DNA of 9,718 bases, from assembly GCA_002451435.1 (NCBI GenBank), contig DKCF01000082.1:29810-39527 (forward strand), read 5' to 3'. This document shows, in pieces, positions 1-8,100 of this stretch. Each line of letters begins with the position of its first letter. Positions within the stretch are counted from its first letter, which is position 1. The translations under genes and the position numbers were made by a program. Origin of the DNA: Bifidobacterium sp. UBA6881. GTDB taxonomy: Bacteria; Actinomycetota; Actinomycetes; Actinomycetales; Bifidobacteriaceae. The notes under the pieces were generated by a model that was not told the origin of the DNA, searched no databases, and saw only the letters and a program-made list of their open reading frames with translations.

Positions 1-66
1 CGCGGCTCGATGAGCGTCGCGTAGCAGATGACGGCAGACCATCCGAAGCATCGCGGCCGGCTGCAT
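1..66 (-). CDS. Possible start of a further downstream gene (22 codons visible)
   Basis: An ATG at 66 on the minus strand is preceded, eight bases upstream, by GGAAGGAA, one of the best ribosome binding sites in the window. Its frame differs from the transglutaminase-like gene and is open to the left edge, reading MQPAAMLRMV and so on. No family can be recognised from 22 residues. Two facts weigh against it: it overlaps the still-open upstream frame by at least 65 bases, and codon statistics cannot decide over so short a stretch. Operons of this type often continue into a PP2C phosphatase, an FHA protein or a small membrane protein, but nothing seen here identifies one. Confidence 0.3.
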   Translation of the reverse strand, partial: MQPAAMLRMVCRHLLRDAHRAA

Positions 67-2500
67 CGTTGCGATTCCTTCCGCGCATTCCTCTTCTGCC
101 GTGCCATCCACGACACCTGCCCGTCCATCGGCCGCCGGCATGCGAAGGTTGGAATACGCCGGCAAGGGAAAGACGCGCCATCCATCGGCATGCCAACGGC
201 AATGACCGGAGCATGGCATCACGCACGCCATCGATGCGCCGCCAATAGTCACGCGCCTGCCGCTCTTCGATGACGTCGCCGGAGAACGCCGCGTAATCGG
301 CCTCCATGCCCAAACGCAGCAATTCCATGGCGTCCAGATCGAATCGTCGCGCGATCGACCGTGCCTGCTCGCGTCTGGTCCCCGGCGCCGCCGATCCGCT
401 TTGCAGCGCCAGCGTGGTGACGGACCGCCATCCCTCGGCAATCCGCAGCCGTGCGTCTCCCCGATGCCTCGCGCGATGCAACATGACCGTCTTGACGGCA
501 AGCAGCGCCATGGCGACGATAAGCGCCGTCCACAAGGGACTGCCATATACCGCGACCTTCATCGCGATGCGTGCGATCCGCTGCCGAAACGGGTCCGCGG
601 ACGGTGCGTCGGCCCTGCTGCCGCCAATCGAGGTTCCGCCCGACATCCGATCGTCGTCACGCAACGGGTCGGTGAGCGGAACCGGAGGCTGCCGCACCAG
701 TTTCCGCGGATTCGGCGGCATGAGGTTCCGGTTTTCATCGGGGGTCTTCGTCTCCTTCGGCGTCGGATGGAACGCCACCCAGCCGTAGCCATCCAAGGCG
801 ATCTCCACCCATGCGGCCACGTCGTTGCCGGTGAATTCCGTTATGGTGTGCGCGCCACGTTTTTCCGTACGGTCGGCACTGATTTCGCCATCGTCGTCCT
901 TCGGCAGAAAACCAAGCACGACGCGACTGGACATGCCGAGGGCACGCGCCATCAGAGCCATGGCCGAAGCGTATTGCTCGCTGTCTCCCACCATTGCGGC
1001 GCCGTCCAGCAATTGGCTGATGCGATAGTTGCCATGACCGGCGTTGGAAGGGTAATCCCCGCTCAGACCATGCGAGAACCAGCCGGATTCCCTCAGCCCA
1101 TCGGCAATGGCCTTGGCCGCCGCTCCGCCCGCGGCCCGTCCTCCGGCAAGCGTCGTCGCGAGGCTGTCGACGCAACCCGGAACGTCTTCGGCCTCCGGCT
1201 GGCTGACGGCGGCGGCCTTGGCCCTGACGAGTTGTCTGTCGGTCGGCGCGTCGGAAACGATGCCGGTTTCGCGATACGACAGTCCATCCGACGTGCGCGC
1301 GGCGTAGATCGCCGATCGCGTGTCGGCATTGTAATAAAACGACTCCGCATCCTCGGATTCGCTGAATTCCACTTGCGAGGCGGAACCGGCCAATGGCAGC
1401 CAATAGTCGCGCAGCCCGGCATGCACCGTGAACCGCGCGGCGAACCGCCGACCCGTCGCATGGTTCTCGATGGAAGAGCCCACACGACGGTAATTGGCCG
1501 AATCCGCGGCCATCGTGGAATCGGACAGATTCCACACATTGCCGTCGAAACGATCCATCACCGCAAGACGCACGGCGGAGCCGGACGGCAGATCCTGCAC
1601 GGTGAGCAGCACGTCGTCCCTATGGTTCTTGACATACGAGCGCATGCCGCTCAGCGGACTGGCGTAAGCGTACGGACTCAGCGGCGGCTCGTAATGGTCG
1701 CGCAGGATCGTGCGGTGCCGCGCCGTCATGGCGCATCCGCCGAAGGCCAACGCGGCGGCGATCAGCATAATCAGCGCGGCGGCAATCCAACGCCGCCATT
1801 CGAACAATCCGAACCGCATGCTGGTCCATGCCGTAAGCGTGCAGACGACGATGACGCCGGCGGCCGGACGGCAATGGCCGGCCGACGATCCCAGCAGGGC
1901 GCAGACCGAGAGGTTCACGAGAACGGGCACCGCCGCGGCCAATGCGAACCGGTCATCGTCCATCATCGCGAACAGGCCTGCGAAAAACGAGCACCACAGG
2001 CAGGCCGTCCAGACGGCGAGCGGACCTCCCCGCATGCCGCCGACCGGCGGATCCACGGCAATCAGCAGTTTGAACGATCCCAGCGTGCTCATCCATCCAT
2101 CGGCGAGCGTGCGTGCGGTCGGAACGATATGCGCGATGGTGGTTTCGTTCAACAACAGCACCGGTCCCGCGACCAGCTGGGCGAACGCCGTGAACACCAG
2201 CTGCCACCACAGGCGGAACTTCGGAACCCGCCATGCGAGCGCCGCTACCGAGCCGAGGACGGTCGCCGGCACGGCGGCGCCGGCCCAGACCGGAACCGAC
2301 CCGTATACGTCGATGAGATTGGCGGCTCCGACAAGCGTCAGCATGGCCGTGGCCAGCAGACCCAGCTGCCTTGGAAGCCGAGGCGTTGACATATGGCCCG
2401 CATGGCGTCTTCTCCCGAAACGAACCATACGAATCGTGGGACGTGCGACGTCGGCCCATGAGCCTGATGTCGTGACCGGACCGTCGGCGCCGGCGCTCAT
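1..2500 (-). CDS. tgm: TgpA-like transglutaminase-fold membrane protein lacking the catalytic triad (end unresolved at left edge)
   Basis: The frame starts at ATG 2500, overlapping the duf58 stop, and stays open for 833 codons to the left edge. About seven membrane segments lie at residues 47-64, 71-90, 97-117, 161-180, 184-204, 213-229 and 238-256. A large region of about 390 residues, probably outside the cell, follows, then one more helix (about 653-673) and a cytoplasmic tail. This is the layout of TgpA-like/DUF3488 proteins. The transglutaminase-like core is recognisable as GDSEQYASAMALMARALGMS, SRVVLGF, NDVAAWVEI and YGWVAFHPTP. In active members the first, third and fourth blocks hold Cys, His and Asp; here these are Ser507, Ala562 and His578, so no protease or transglutaminase activity is expected. 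From about residue 775 codon use deteriorates (several AGG/AGA codons), so the true end may lie near 170-100, or a frameshift may be present. An alternative start is Met37. Confidence 0.85.
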   Translation of the reverse strand, partial: MSAGADGPVTTSGSWADVARPTIRMVRFGRRRHAGHMSTPRLPRQLGLLATAMLTLVGAANLIDVYGSVPVWAGAAVPATVLGSVAALAWRVPKFRLWWQLVFTAFAQLVAGPVLLLNETTIAHIVPTARTLADGWMSTLGSFKLLIAVDPPVGGMRGGPLAVWTACLWCSFFAGLFAMMDDDRFALAAAVPVLVNLSVCALLGSSAGHCRPAAGVIVVCTLTAWTSMRFGLFEWRRWIAAALIMLIAAALAFGGCAMTARHRTILRDHYEPPLSPYAYASPLSGMRSYVKNHRDDVLLTVQDLPSGSAVRLAVMDRFDGNVWNLSDSTMAADSANYRRVGSSIENHATGRRFAARFTVHAGLRDYWLPLAGSASQVEFSESEDAESFYYNADTRSAIYAARTSDGLSYRETGIVSDAPTDRQLVRAKAAAVSQPEAEDVPGCVDSLATTLAGGRAAGGAAAKAIADGLRESGWFSHGLSGDYPSNAGHGNYRISQLLDGAAMVGDSEQYASAMALMARALGMSSRVVLGFLPKDDDGEISADRTEKRGAHTITEFTGNDVAAWVEIALDGYGWVAFHPTPKETKTPDENRNLMPPNPRKLVRQPPVPLTDPLRDDDRMSGGTSIGGSRADAPSADPFRQRIARIAMKVAVYGSPLWTALIVAMALLAVKTVMLHRARHRGDARLRIAEGWRSVTTLALQSGSAAPGTRREQARSIARRFDLDAMELLRLGMEADYAAFSGDVIEERQARDYWRRIDGVRDAMLRSLPLACRWMARLSLAGVFQPSHAGGRWTGRCRGWHGRRGMRGRNRNDAAGRDASDGLPSSATRRSSSR
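75..82 (-). promoter_or_regulatory. Strong Shine-Dalgarno-like sequence near the left edge
   Basis: The minus strand carries GGAAGGAA, eight bases before an ATG at 66. Spacing and sequence are near ideal for an actinobacterial ribosome binding site. It is the main support for a new gene starting at 66. Confidence 0.4.
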
Positions 2501-3789
2501 GCCAGCATCCCCATGATCGTCGGCAGATCGTCCAAATCGCCGATCGTGGCCACAACGAAACCGGCATGCCGCGTGATGGAACGTTCCCCGCGGACGTCGG
2601 CCCGCAACACCACGCATGTCGTGCCGCGCGGCAACGCGAGCGCCATGCGTCTGGCATCCTCGACGCTTCGGTTCCGTCCGACGGTGATGAACCAGCGGGA
2701 CGAACCGGCCGCATCCGCAAGGATGCCCCGTACAAGGTTCGGTTCATCGTCGGAGTCCGGTTCGATCGCGCTGCACATGTCGAGGAATTCCATGGGTCCG
2801 TTCGGCGATGCGTGCCGTCTCCCGGCATGAACCGTCACCGGATGATTCTGCGACAGGCATCGCACGCCGATGGAGGCGTGCGCCGACACGGCAAGCTCGA
2901 ATTCTTCGGCGTTCGCGTAATCATGCGGATTCACGCTGATGGCGAGCGTGGTGTCGGTGCGCCTGGTGGCTTCGTATTGGCGAATCATCAATGCGCCGGT
3001 TTTCGCGGAACTCAGCCAATGCGCGTTGCGCATGTCGTCTCCGGGCTCGTATTCGCGCAACCCGTGGAAATCGAGGTCGTCGTCGACGATTGTTCCGCTC
3101 GGGCGCCCTTCGAGGTCGCGGGGGATGCCGGCGTCCAATGGCGCCAGCGCGATGGTCCGCGGATGGATGAACGCATTGGTCCGTTCCGTAAGACGCCTTT
3201 CCCTGCGAACAAGTCCGAACGGGTCGCCTTTGCGGAGCGACAACGGGCCGATCGGCAGCGCCGCGCGCGCCACGGCGGTGAACGCCAGATCGATTCGTTT
3301 CGTCTGCCCCGTGGCAAGCGCGGGAATGGCGAACCGCTCATGGCCGGTTCCGATCGGCAGGACGCCGCTGGCCGGCACCGTGGACGCATGGCCGTCATTG
3401 CGGACCGTCACCTGTATGTGCACGGTGTCGGCGATGGCGACATGCCGTTCCGATACCTCCACGGTGGCGGAAAACGCCGTATTGCCCAGCGACAAGGCCA
3501 CCGCGGCGACCAGCATGGACGTCGCGGCGATGGCGATGGCGAGCAGTTCGTGCCATCCGAGCGGCACGAACGCGGCCGCCGACATGGTGGCCAGCAGCAC
3601 GGCCATCCAGCCCACCGGCGACACGTTGGAGAAGACGGGGCGCCTGCAACGGCGTCCGATGCGGTGCGGCAGACGGCGCGCGGCGTTCATGCGGCGCATG
3701 ACATTCGCGCGGAGCGTGGTGCCCGTGCGGTATGTGACGTCTGCATGACGTGTGGCGTCCGTGTGGCGCGCGGTTCGTGAATCTCGCAT
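2497..3789 (-). CDS. DUF58 domain-containing membrane protein
   Basis: The protein has 430 residues from the preferred ATG. Two hydrophobic segments (about 60-76 and 80-99, WMAVLLATMSAAAFVPLGW then LLAIAIAATSMLVAAVAL) form an N-terminal membrane hairpin. A beta-rich region follows (about 104-235), and then the hallmark DUF58 block at about 241-273, FHGLREYEPGDDMRNAHWLS followed by GALMIRQYE. DUF58 proteins are membrane-anchored, contain a VWA-like fold and pair genetically with MoxR ATPases; their exact job is unknown. The expected metal-binding DxSxS motif is not evident: the strand reads TTLAISVNPHD instead, so the VWA-like fold may not bind metal. The first 50 residues are unusually rich in Arg, His and Thr. 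The stop overlaps the next gene's start as ATGA. A start at TTG 3849 would add 20 residues but lacks a ribosome binding site. Confidence 0.9.
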   Translation of the reverse strand: MRDSRTARHTDATRHADVTYRTGTTLRANVMRRMNAARRLPHRIGRRCRRPVFSNVSPVGWMAVLLATMSAAAFVPLGWHELLAIAIAATSMLVAAVALSLGNTAFSATVEVSERHVAIADTVHIQVTVRNDGHASTVPASGVLPIGTGHERFAIPALATGQTKRIDLAFTAVARAALPIGPLSLRKGDPFGLVRRERRLTERTNAFIHPRTIALAPLDAGIPRDLEGRPSGTIVDDDLDFHGLREYEPGDDMRNAHWLSSAKTGALMIRQYEATRRTDTTLAISVNPHDYANAEEFELAVSAHASIGVRCLSQNHPVTVHAGRRHASPNGPMEFLDMCSAIEPDSDDEPNLVRGILADAAGSSRWFITVGRNRSVEDARRMALALPRGTTCVVLRADVRGERSITRHAGFVVATIGDLDDLPTIMGMLA

Positions 3790-3899
3790 ACCTGACCTTT
3801 CCGATTGCGGGTTCTTTCGGGGAGACGGAACATTGTTCGAATCTTTCAAAAATCATCGAAGCGTGTTGCGATTCCGGAAACCGGTGGGGAGTCCGCGCC
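3790..3899 (-). other. Spacer between moxR and duf58
   Basis: About 110 bases separate the moxR stop (TAA/TAG/TGA class stop at 3902-3900) from the preferred duf58 ATG. This is the only real non-coding gap in the window. Bases about 3835-3870 are visibly richer in A/T than the surroundings. I see no convincing hairpin followed by a T-run, so no terminator is called. A TTGAAA-like hexamer exists on the minus strand near 3850, but I see no good -10 box at the right distance, so no promoter is called. A TTG codon at 3849 could extend duf58 into this gap but has no ribosome binding site. Confidence 0.5.
3796..3802 (-). promoter_or_regulatory. Shine-Dalgarno of the DUF58 gene
   Basis: The minus strand reads GGAAAGG, then six bases, then ATG at 3789. 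This site is why I prefer the 3789 start to the TTG at 3849, which has no purine-rich stretch in front of it. Confidence 0.7.
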
Positions 3900-5132
3900 T
3901 TAGCCCCCTTGGAGTCCGGCGCCGATCGTCGGCGCGGGCACCTGGTCCAGAAGCCGTCTGATGGCCTGCCGCTGCGTTTCGCCGGAGAACGTCGCCTCCG
4001 GCGTGAGCGTGATGCGATGCGCCAGCACGGGCTCCGCCAGCTCCTTGACGTCATCGGGCACCACATAACCACGGTTGTCGGATGCCGCCCACACGCGGGC
4101 GCATCGGGCCAGCGCCAGCGCTCCGCGTGTGGACGCGCCGATGCGGATGCGTTCGTCATGCCGGGTGCCCTCCACCAGACGCACGATGTATTCGAGAACC
4201 GCGTCATCCATGTGCACGGTTCCGCCGACGCCTTGCATGCGCAACACGTCGGATGCGTCGAGCACGGGGGCCACGGTCGCCGCGCGATCGGTGATGCCGG
4301 CCTGCCTGAGGATGTCCAGGCTCGCGGCATGGCCGGGATGACCGATGGCGGTTTTGATCAGGAACCGGTCCATCTGCGCCTCGGGCAGACGATACGTGCC
4401 AAGCTGGTCGATCGGATTCTGCGTGGCGATGACCATGAACGGCCGTGGCACGGGATGCGTCTCCCCGTCGACCGTGACCTTCCGCTCCTCCATGACCTCA
4501 AGCAGCGCGGACTGCGTTTTCGGCGACGCGCGGTTGATTTCGTCGGCAAGCACGATGGACGCGAAAATCGGTCCTTCTCGATAGGTGAATCCATCGTTCC
4601 TCCGGTCGTAGTAGGTGACGCCCACCACATCGGACGGCAACAGGTCCGGCGTGAACTGGATGCGTTTGAATGATGTGGCGATGGAATTCGCCAGACCGCG
4701 CGCCAGCTGGGTTTTGCCGGTGCCGGGATCGTCTTCGAGCAGCACGTGGCCGCCCGCCACCAGCGCGGCGACGCATTGCCTGATCTCCCGTTCCTTGCCG
4801 ACGACGACACGGGAGACGTTGCCGACCAGTTTCGCGAACGCATCATGGAACCATGCGATGTCGTCATCGGGCTTCGGCATCGAGATCGGCGGGGTCCGGT
4901 CCGTTTGCTCCGCCTTATGCGTGCGGACGGCCGGATTACGCGGCCAGCCGGGTTGTGCGGGCGATTCCGTCCATATGGCTTTCGCGCGCTCGCCGAGCAC
5001 GGTGCCCTCGTCATCTACGGGACGCGGCGCATCGTTGGCACGCCCGTCGAGCGGCGACGGCATGGGGACGGGCGGCGGCATGGCGTCATCCGGTGGGTGG
5101 CTGATGGAGCCGAGCTGGGTGTCGTCGTTCAT
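3900..5132 (-). CDS. MoxR-family AAA+ ATPase
   Basis: This is a 410-residue MoxR ATPase. MoxR proteins are cytoplasmic AAA+ machines that use ATP hydrolysis to remodel or mature partner proteins, usually encoded next to DUF58/VWA proteins as here. Motifs are complete: Walker A DDPGTGKT (134-141), Walker B IVLADEIN (193-200), sensor 1 ATQNP (236-240), a candidate arginine finger in MDRF (R256) and sensor 2 GASTR (332-336). The ATG at 5132 is chosen because AAGGAG lies six bases upstream and the start overlaps the fn3 stop as ATGA. A GTG at 5291 would extend the frame into fn3 coding sequence and lacks this support. Residues 1 to about 88 form a proline- and aspartate-rich extension, probably disordered, that makes the protein longer than the usual 310-350 residue MoxR. 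It is cotranscribed with the DUF58 and transglutaminase-like genes that follow. In bifidobacterial literature this position is called aaa-atp. Confidence 0.95.
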   Translation of the reverse strand: MNDDTQLGSISHPPDDAMPPPVPMPSPLDGRANDAPRPVDDEGTVLGERAKAIWTESPAQPGWPRNPAVRTHKAEQTDRTPPISMPKPDDDIAWFHDAFAKLVGNVSRVVVGKEREIRQCVAALVAGGHVLLEDDPGTGKTQLARGLANSIATSFKRIQFTPDLLPSDVVGVTYYDRRNDGFTYREGPIFASIVLADEINRASPKTQSALLEVMEERKVTVDGETHPVPRPFMVIATQNPIDQLGTYRLPEAQMDRFLIKTAIGHPGHAASLDILRQAGITDRAATVAPVLDASDVLRMQGVGGTVHMDDAVLEYIVRLVEGTRHDERIRIGASTRGALALARCARVWAASDNRGYVVPDDVKELAEPVLAHRITLTPEATFSGETQRQAIRRLLDQVPAPTIGAGLQGG

Positions 5133-8100
5133 AGTAATCTCCTTGTGGTGTTCGGCCATATCGCCAATGATCGCCGTCCGGCCATGCCGTTCGCGTCGCC
5201 GATCGGGCGGATTCCCTCGATGCCATGGGATTTCCGGGACCGCGCGTTCAGCGCGGCGCGTCCATCGGTGCTTTCGACCGATACGTACCATGAGTGGGAA
5301 TCCGCCGCATCCAGATCGTCGCCGACATCGATGCGGTTCATGCCTCCGGACATCTCATACCGCCGTTCCATGCCGCCATGCTCGGGCATGATGACCAGCA
5401 TGGCACGGTACGGCAGACCGTACGCATCGACGGCGAATCCGGTATACAGCAGGATGTTCCTGTCGTTCGTGTCCCATGACAGCGTGGGCGCGGAAATGAT
5501 TTCGGCGCGACGCTCATACACGTAGGCCGGCGACAAGGTTCCGCGGGCGGCCTCGCTCTGCCCGCCATTGAGGGTCTGCACGACGCTCGCCGATGAGCAG
5601 GTCCGCCATGGAGCCATATCGAAGACTGCCGAATCCGCGGTGCCGCCCACGCTGCGGTCGCCCAGGCCGTCGGCGGTGACGCGGAAGCCGTCCGCGCGGC
5701 CTTCGCCCTTCCAATGGACGACGCATGTGGAGCCACGTCCGGAAACGGTGACGTTCGACGGCTTCCTGATTTGGTATTTCGGAACGAACGATGCGGCGCG
5801 CGTTTCACCGTCAACGCCTTTCGCGCCGATGACCTTGGCGTCGACCCGATAGGTTTTGCGATTGAGGTCGCTTTGCGGGATGTCGAATGCATGGGATCCG
5901 GAACACGGCATGGTGCCGGTCACGTCGCCGGACAAGGCGATGGCCGCACATCCCGCGTTGCGCGTGTCTCCGATTGACGCGACCGTCACCGTTCCTTTGA
6001 CGTCATTGTTGCGCAGCTCAATTGTCGGTCCGTTCGGCGTACCCCACGGCCTGACGGCATCGGATGCGTCGGACGTCGGGCCCCAGCCCGCGTCGTTGTG
6101 CGCACGCACGGTCGCGGTGAATTCGGCGCCGTCCTTGATGTGGCCGTCGTCGATGTCGAAGACCATCCTGGTCGACCGCGAAGTCTCCCGCATCATGAAT
6201 CCATTGCCGGAAAGCGTCACCTCGTACGCGTCGATCGCGGAGCGGTCGCCGTCCGGTTCCCTCCATTCGACGGCGACTTTGTTGCGTCCGGCTTCGGCAC
6301 GGACGTTACCCGGCGTATCGGGAACCTTGTCGGGCCTGCCCTCGACGGCGTTGGATTCCTCCGACCAGCCGGCCTCATTGCGCGCCCGCACCGTGAACGA
6401 ATATGTTCTGCCGTTGCTCAATCCCGTGATTCGGCATGATGTGGCGGAGCCGCATGATTGGTTCCCGGAACCGCCGCCGCTCCAGCTCGCCTGGTATTCG
6501 ATGACCGGACTGCCGTTCGGTGCGCCGGCGCTCCAGCGCAGATTCACCGCGCCGTCCTGCGCGTCGCCGGTGATGGGGGAGAGCAACGGCGCGTCGGGCC
6601 TGTCCACCACCGAAACGTCGATGGTCGCGGTCACCTCGCGTTCCTTGCTCCTCGTCGCATCCCGGACGGTGGCGACCACTCTGCCGACGCCCGCGCCGAT
6701 GCCGGACGCGGCCGTGATCGACGCCGTGCCGTCGGACGAGCAATCCACCTTGATTCGTGACGTGTCGTCCGCGACGCAGCCGACCACCGTCAACGGCGTT
6801 TCGGGGAACGGATTGTATGCGTCGGCCAGCAGACGCACCGTCTCGCCCGACCCGGCCTTGAGCCGCACGGTTCTTGCGCCGACGCGCGCCAACGGCCGGT
6901 TGGACGCCGTCACGCGCACCGTCACGCCGGCGTCCACCGTGCCATTCGCGTAGGTGATGGTTATCGGCACGTTCACCGTGGTTCCGGGGACCGCCGTCTT
7001 CTCCGCGGAAACGGTCAGCCTGCCGACGGCGCTCACCACGGCGCGCACCTGGTTCGAAGACGTTCCGCCGGAATACGCATGCCGATTCCTTTCGCCATGT
7101 GGTTCCTCCGCGGAGCGCGTCAACGCGGTCAGGTCGATGACGGTGGCGCCCTCGCCCGCCGCCACATCGATGACGGACGAGGAGAACGTCGGCGCGGGCG
7201 TGTCTCGTCCGACCACGGTGATCGGCAGCGTCAGCACCGCCGTGTTGACGATTCTCGCCGTGCCGTCCTTGGACGCCTTGCCGTCCACCGCGGTGAAGGT
7301 GATGGACGCAGGCCCCGTATAATCATCCGGCGCGGTGAACCGCAGCGTCTGGTCGTCCACATACAGGTCGCCGTCGCCGGCCTTGGTCGCGCTCACCGAA
7401 TCGGCGTCGGACACGTATGCGGTCTTGCCCGCGCCGACGCGCACATGGTCGGCGATGTTGATGGTGATCGTCTCGCTCGCGTTCACCTTCAACACCGGTG
7501 CCTTCGGCCGCAGCGTGGGCGGGAACACGCCGTAGGCGGGCACCTGGATGAACGCGCTCGCCGCGACGCCGTGCGTCGTGTTCGTGACGGTGTACGGCAC
7601 GGCACGGGCCTCATCGGTCAGCTCCACCGTGATGACGGTCGATTCTTCCCCGCCTTTGACGCGCGCATGGTCGGCAGCCGATTCATGCACGCCGACCCGC
7701 AGTTCCTCGAAGGTGCCGGAAGGATTGGCGATCCATTGCGAAACGTCGACGTCGACCGATTTCCTGTCGATCGTCGCGTATGACGGCACACGGTAGTCGC
7801 GGGCCGTTGGCGGCTCGATCGGGGCGTCGCCGTCCACATGCACCGTCAGGATCGCGGTGGCGTTCAGTCCGGCTTCGTTCCTGGCGGTGTAGACCGCATG
7901 GTAGGCGCCGTCGTTCTGCGGTGCGGTGAACGACAGCATGCCGTCCGCAACCCTGACGTTGTCCAGCCCCTCGGACTCGACCCGTTCGATGCTGAGCGCG
8001 GTGCCGTCTCCCGAGATGTCGTTCTGGAGCACGGGCACGGTGGCCGCGGTTCCCGGACGCAGCGTCACCTCGTCGTCGCGCGCGTACACTCCCGAATCCG

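Noticed and set aside
401..2389. Plus-strand open frame of 662 codons
   Set aside because: It lies antisense to the transglutaminase-like gene, and its translation is Arg/His/Gly-rich with no recognisable domain. It is a by-product of high GC and codon bias on the opposite strand.
1953..2828. Minus-strand open frame of 291 codons crossing the duf58/tgm junction
   Set aside because: It is in the wrong frame for both genes, Arg/Ser-rich, and overlaps both conserved coding regions.
2566..3780. Plus-strand open frame of 404 codons
   Set aside because: It is antisense to the DUF58 gene, which has clear domain signatures. The composition is Arg/Gly-rich without hydrophobic or domain structure.
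3790..3899. Promoter or terminator in the moxR-duf58 spacer
   Set aside because: There is no stem-loop with a T-run and no paired -35/-10 boxes at proper spacing that I can defend.
5133..5291. Upstream GTG start extending the moxR frame by 53 codons
   Set aside because: The extension lies inside fn3 coding sequence and is Arg-rich. The ATG at 5132 has AAGGAG at ideal spacing and an ATGA overlap.
5856..6953. Plus-strand open frame of 365 codons rich in Ser, Thr and Pro
   Set aside because: It resembles a low-complexity surface protein at first sight but is the exact antisense of the Fn3 region and has no domain, signal peptide or good ribosome binding site.
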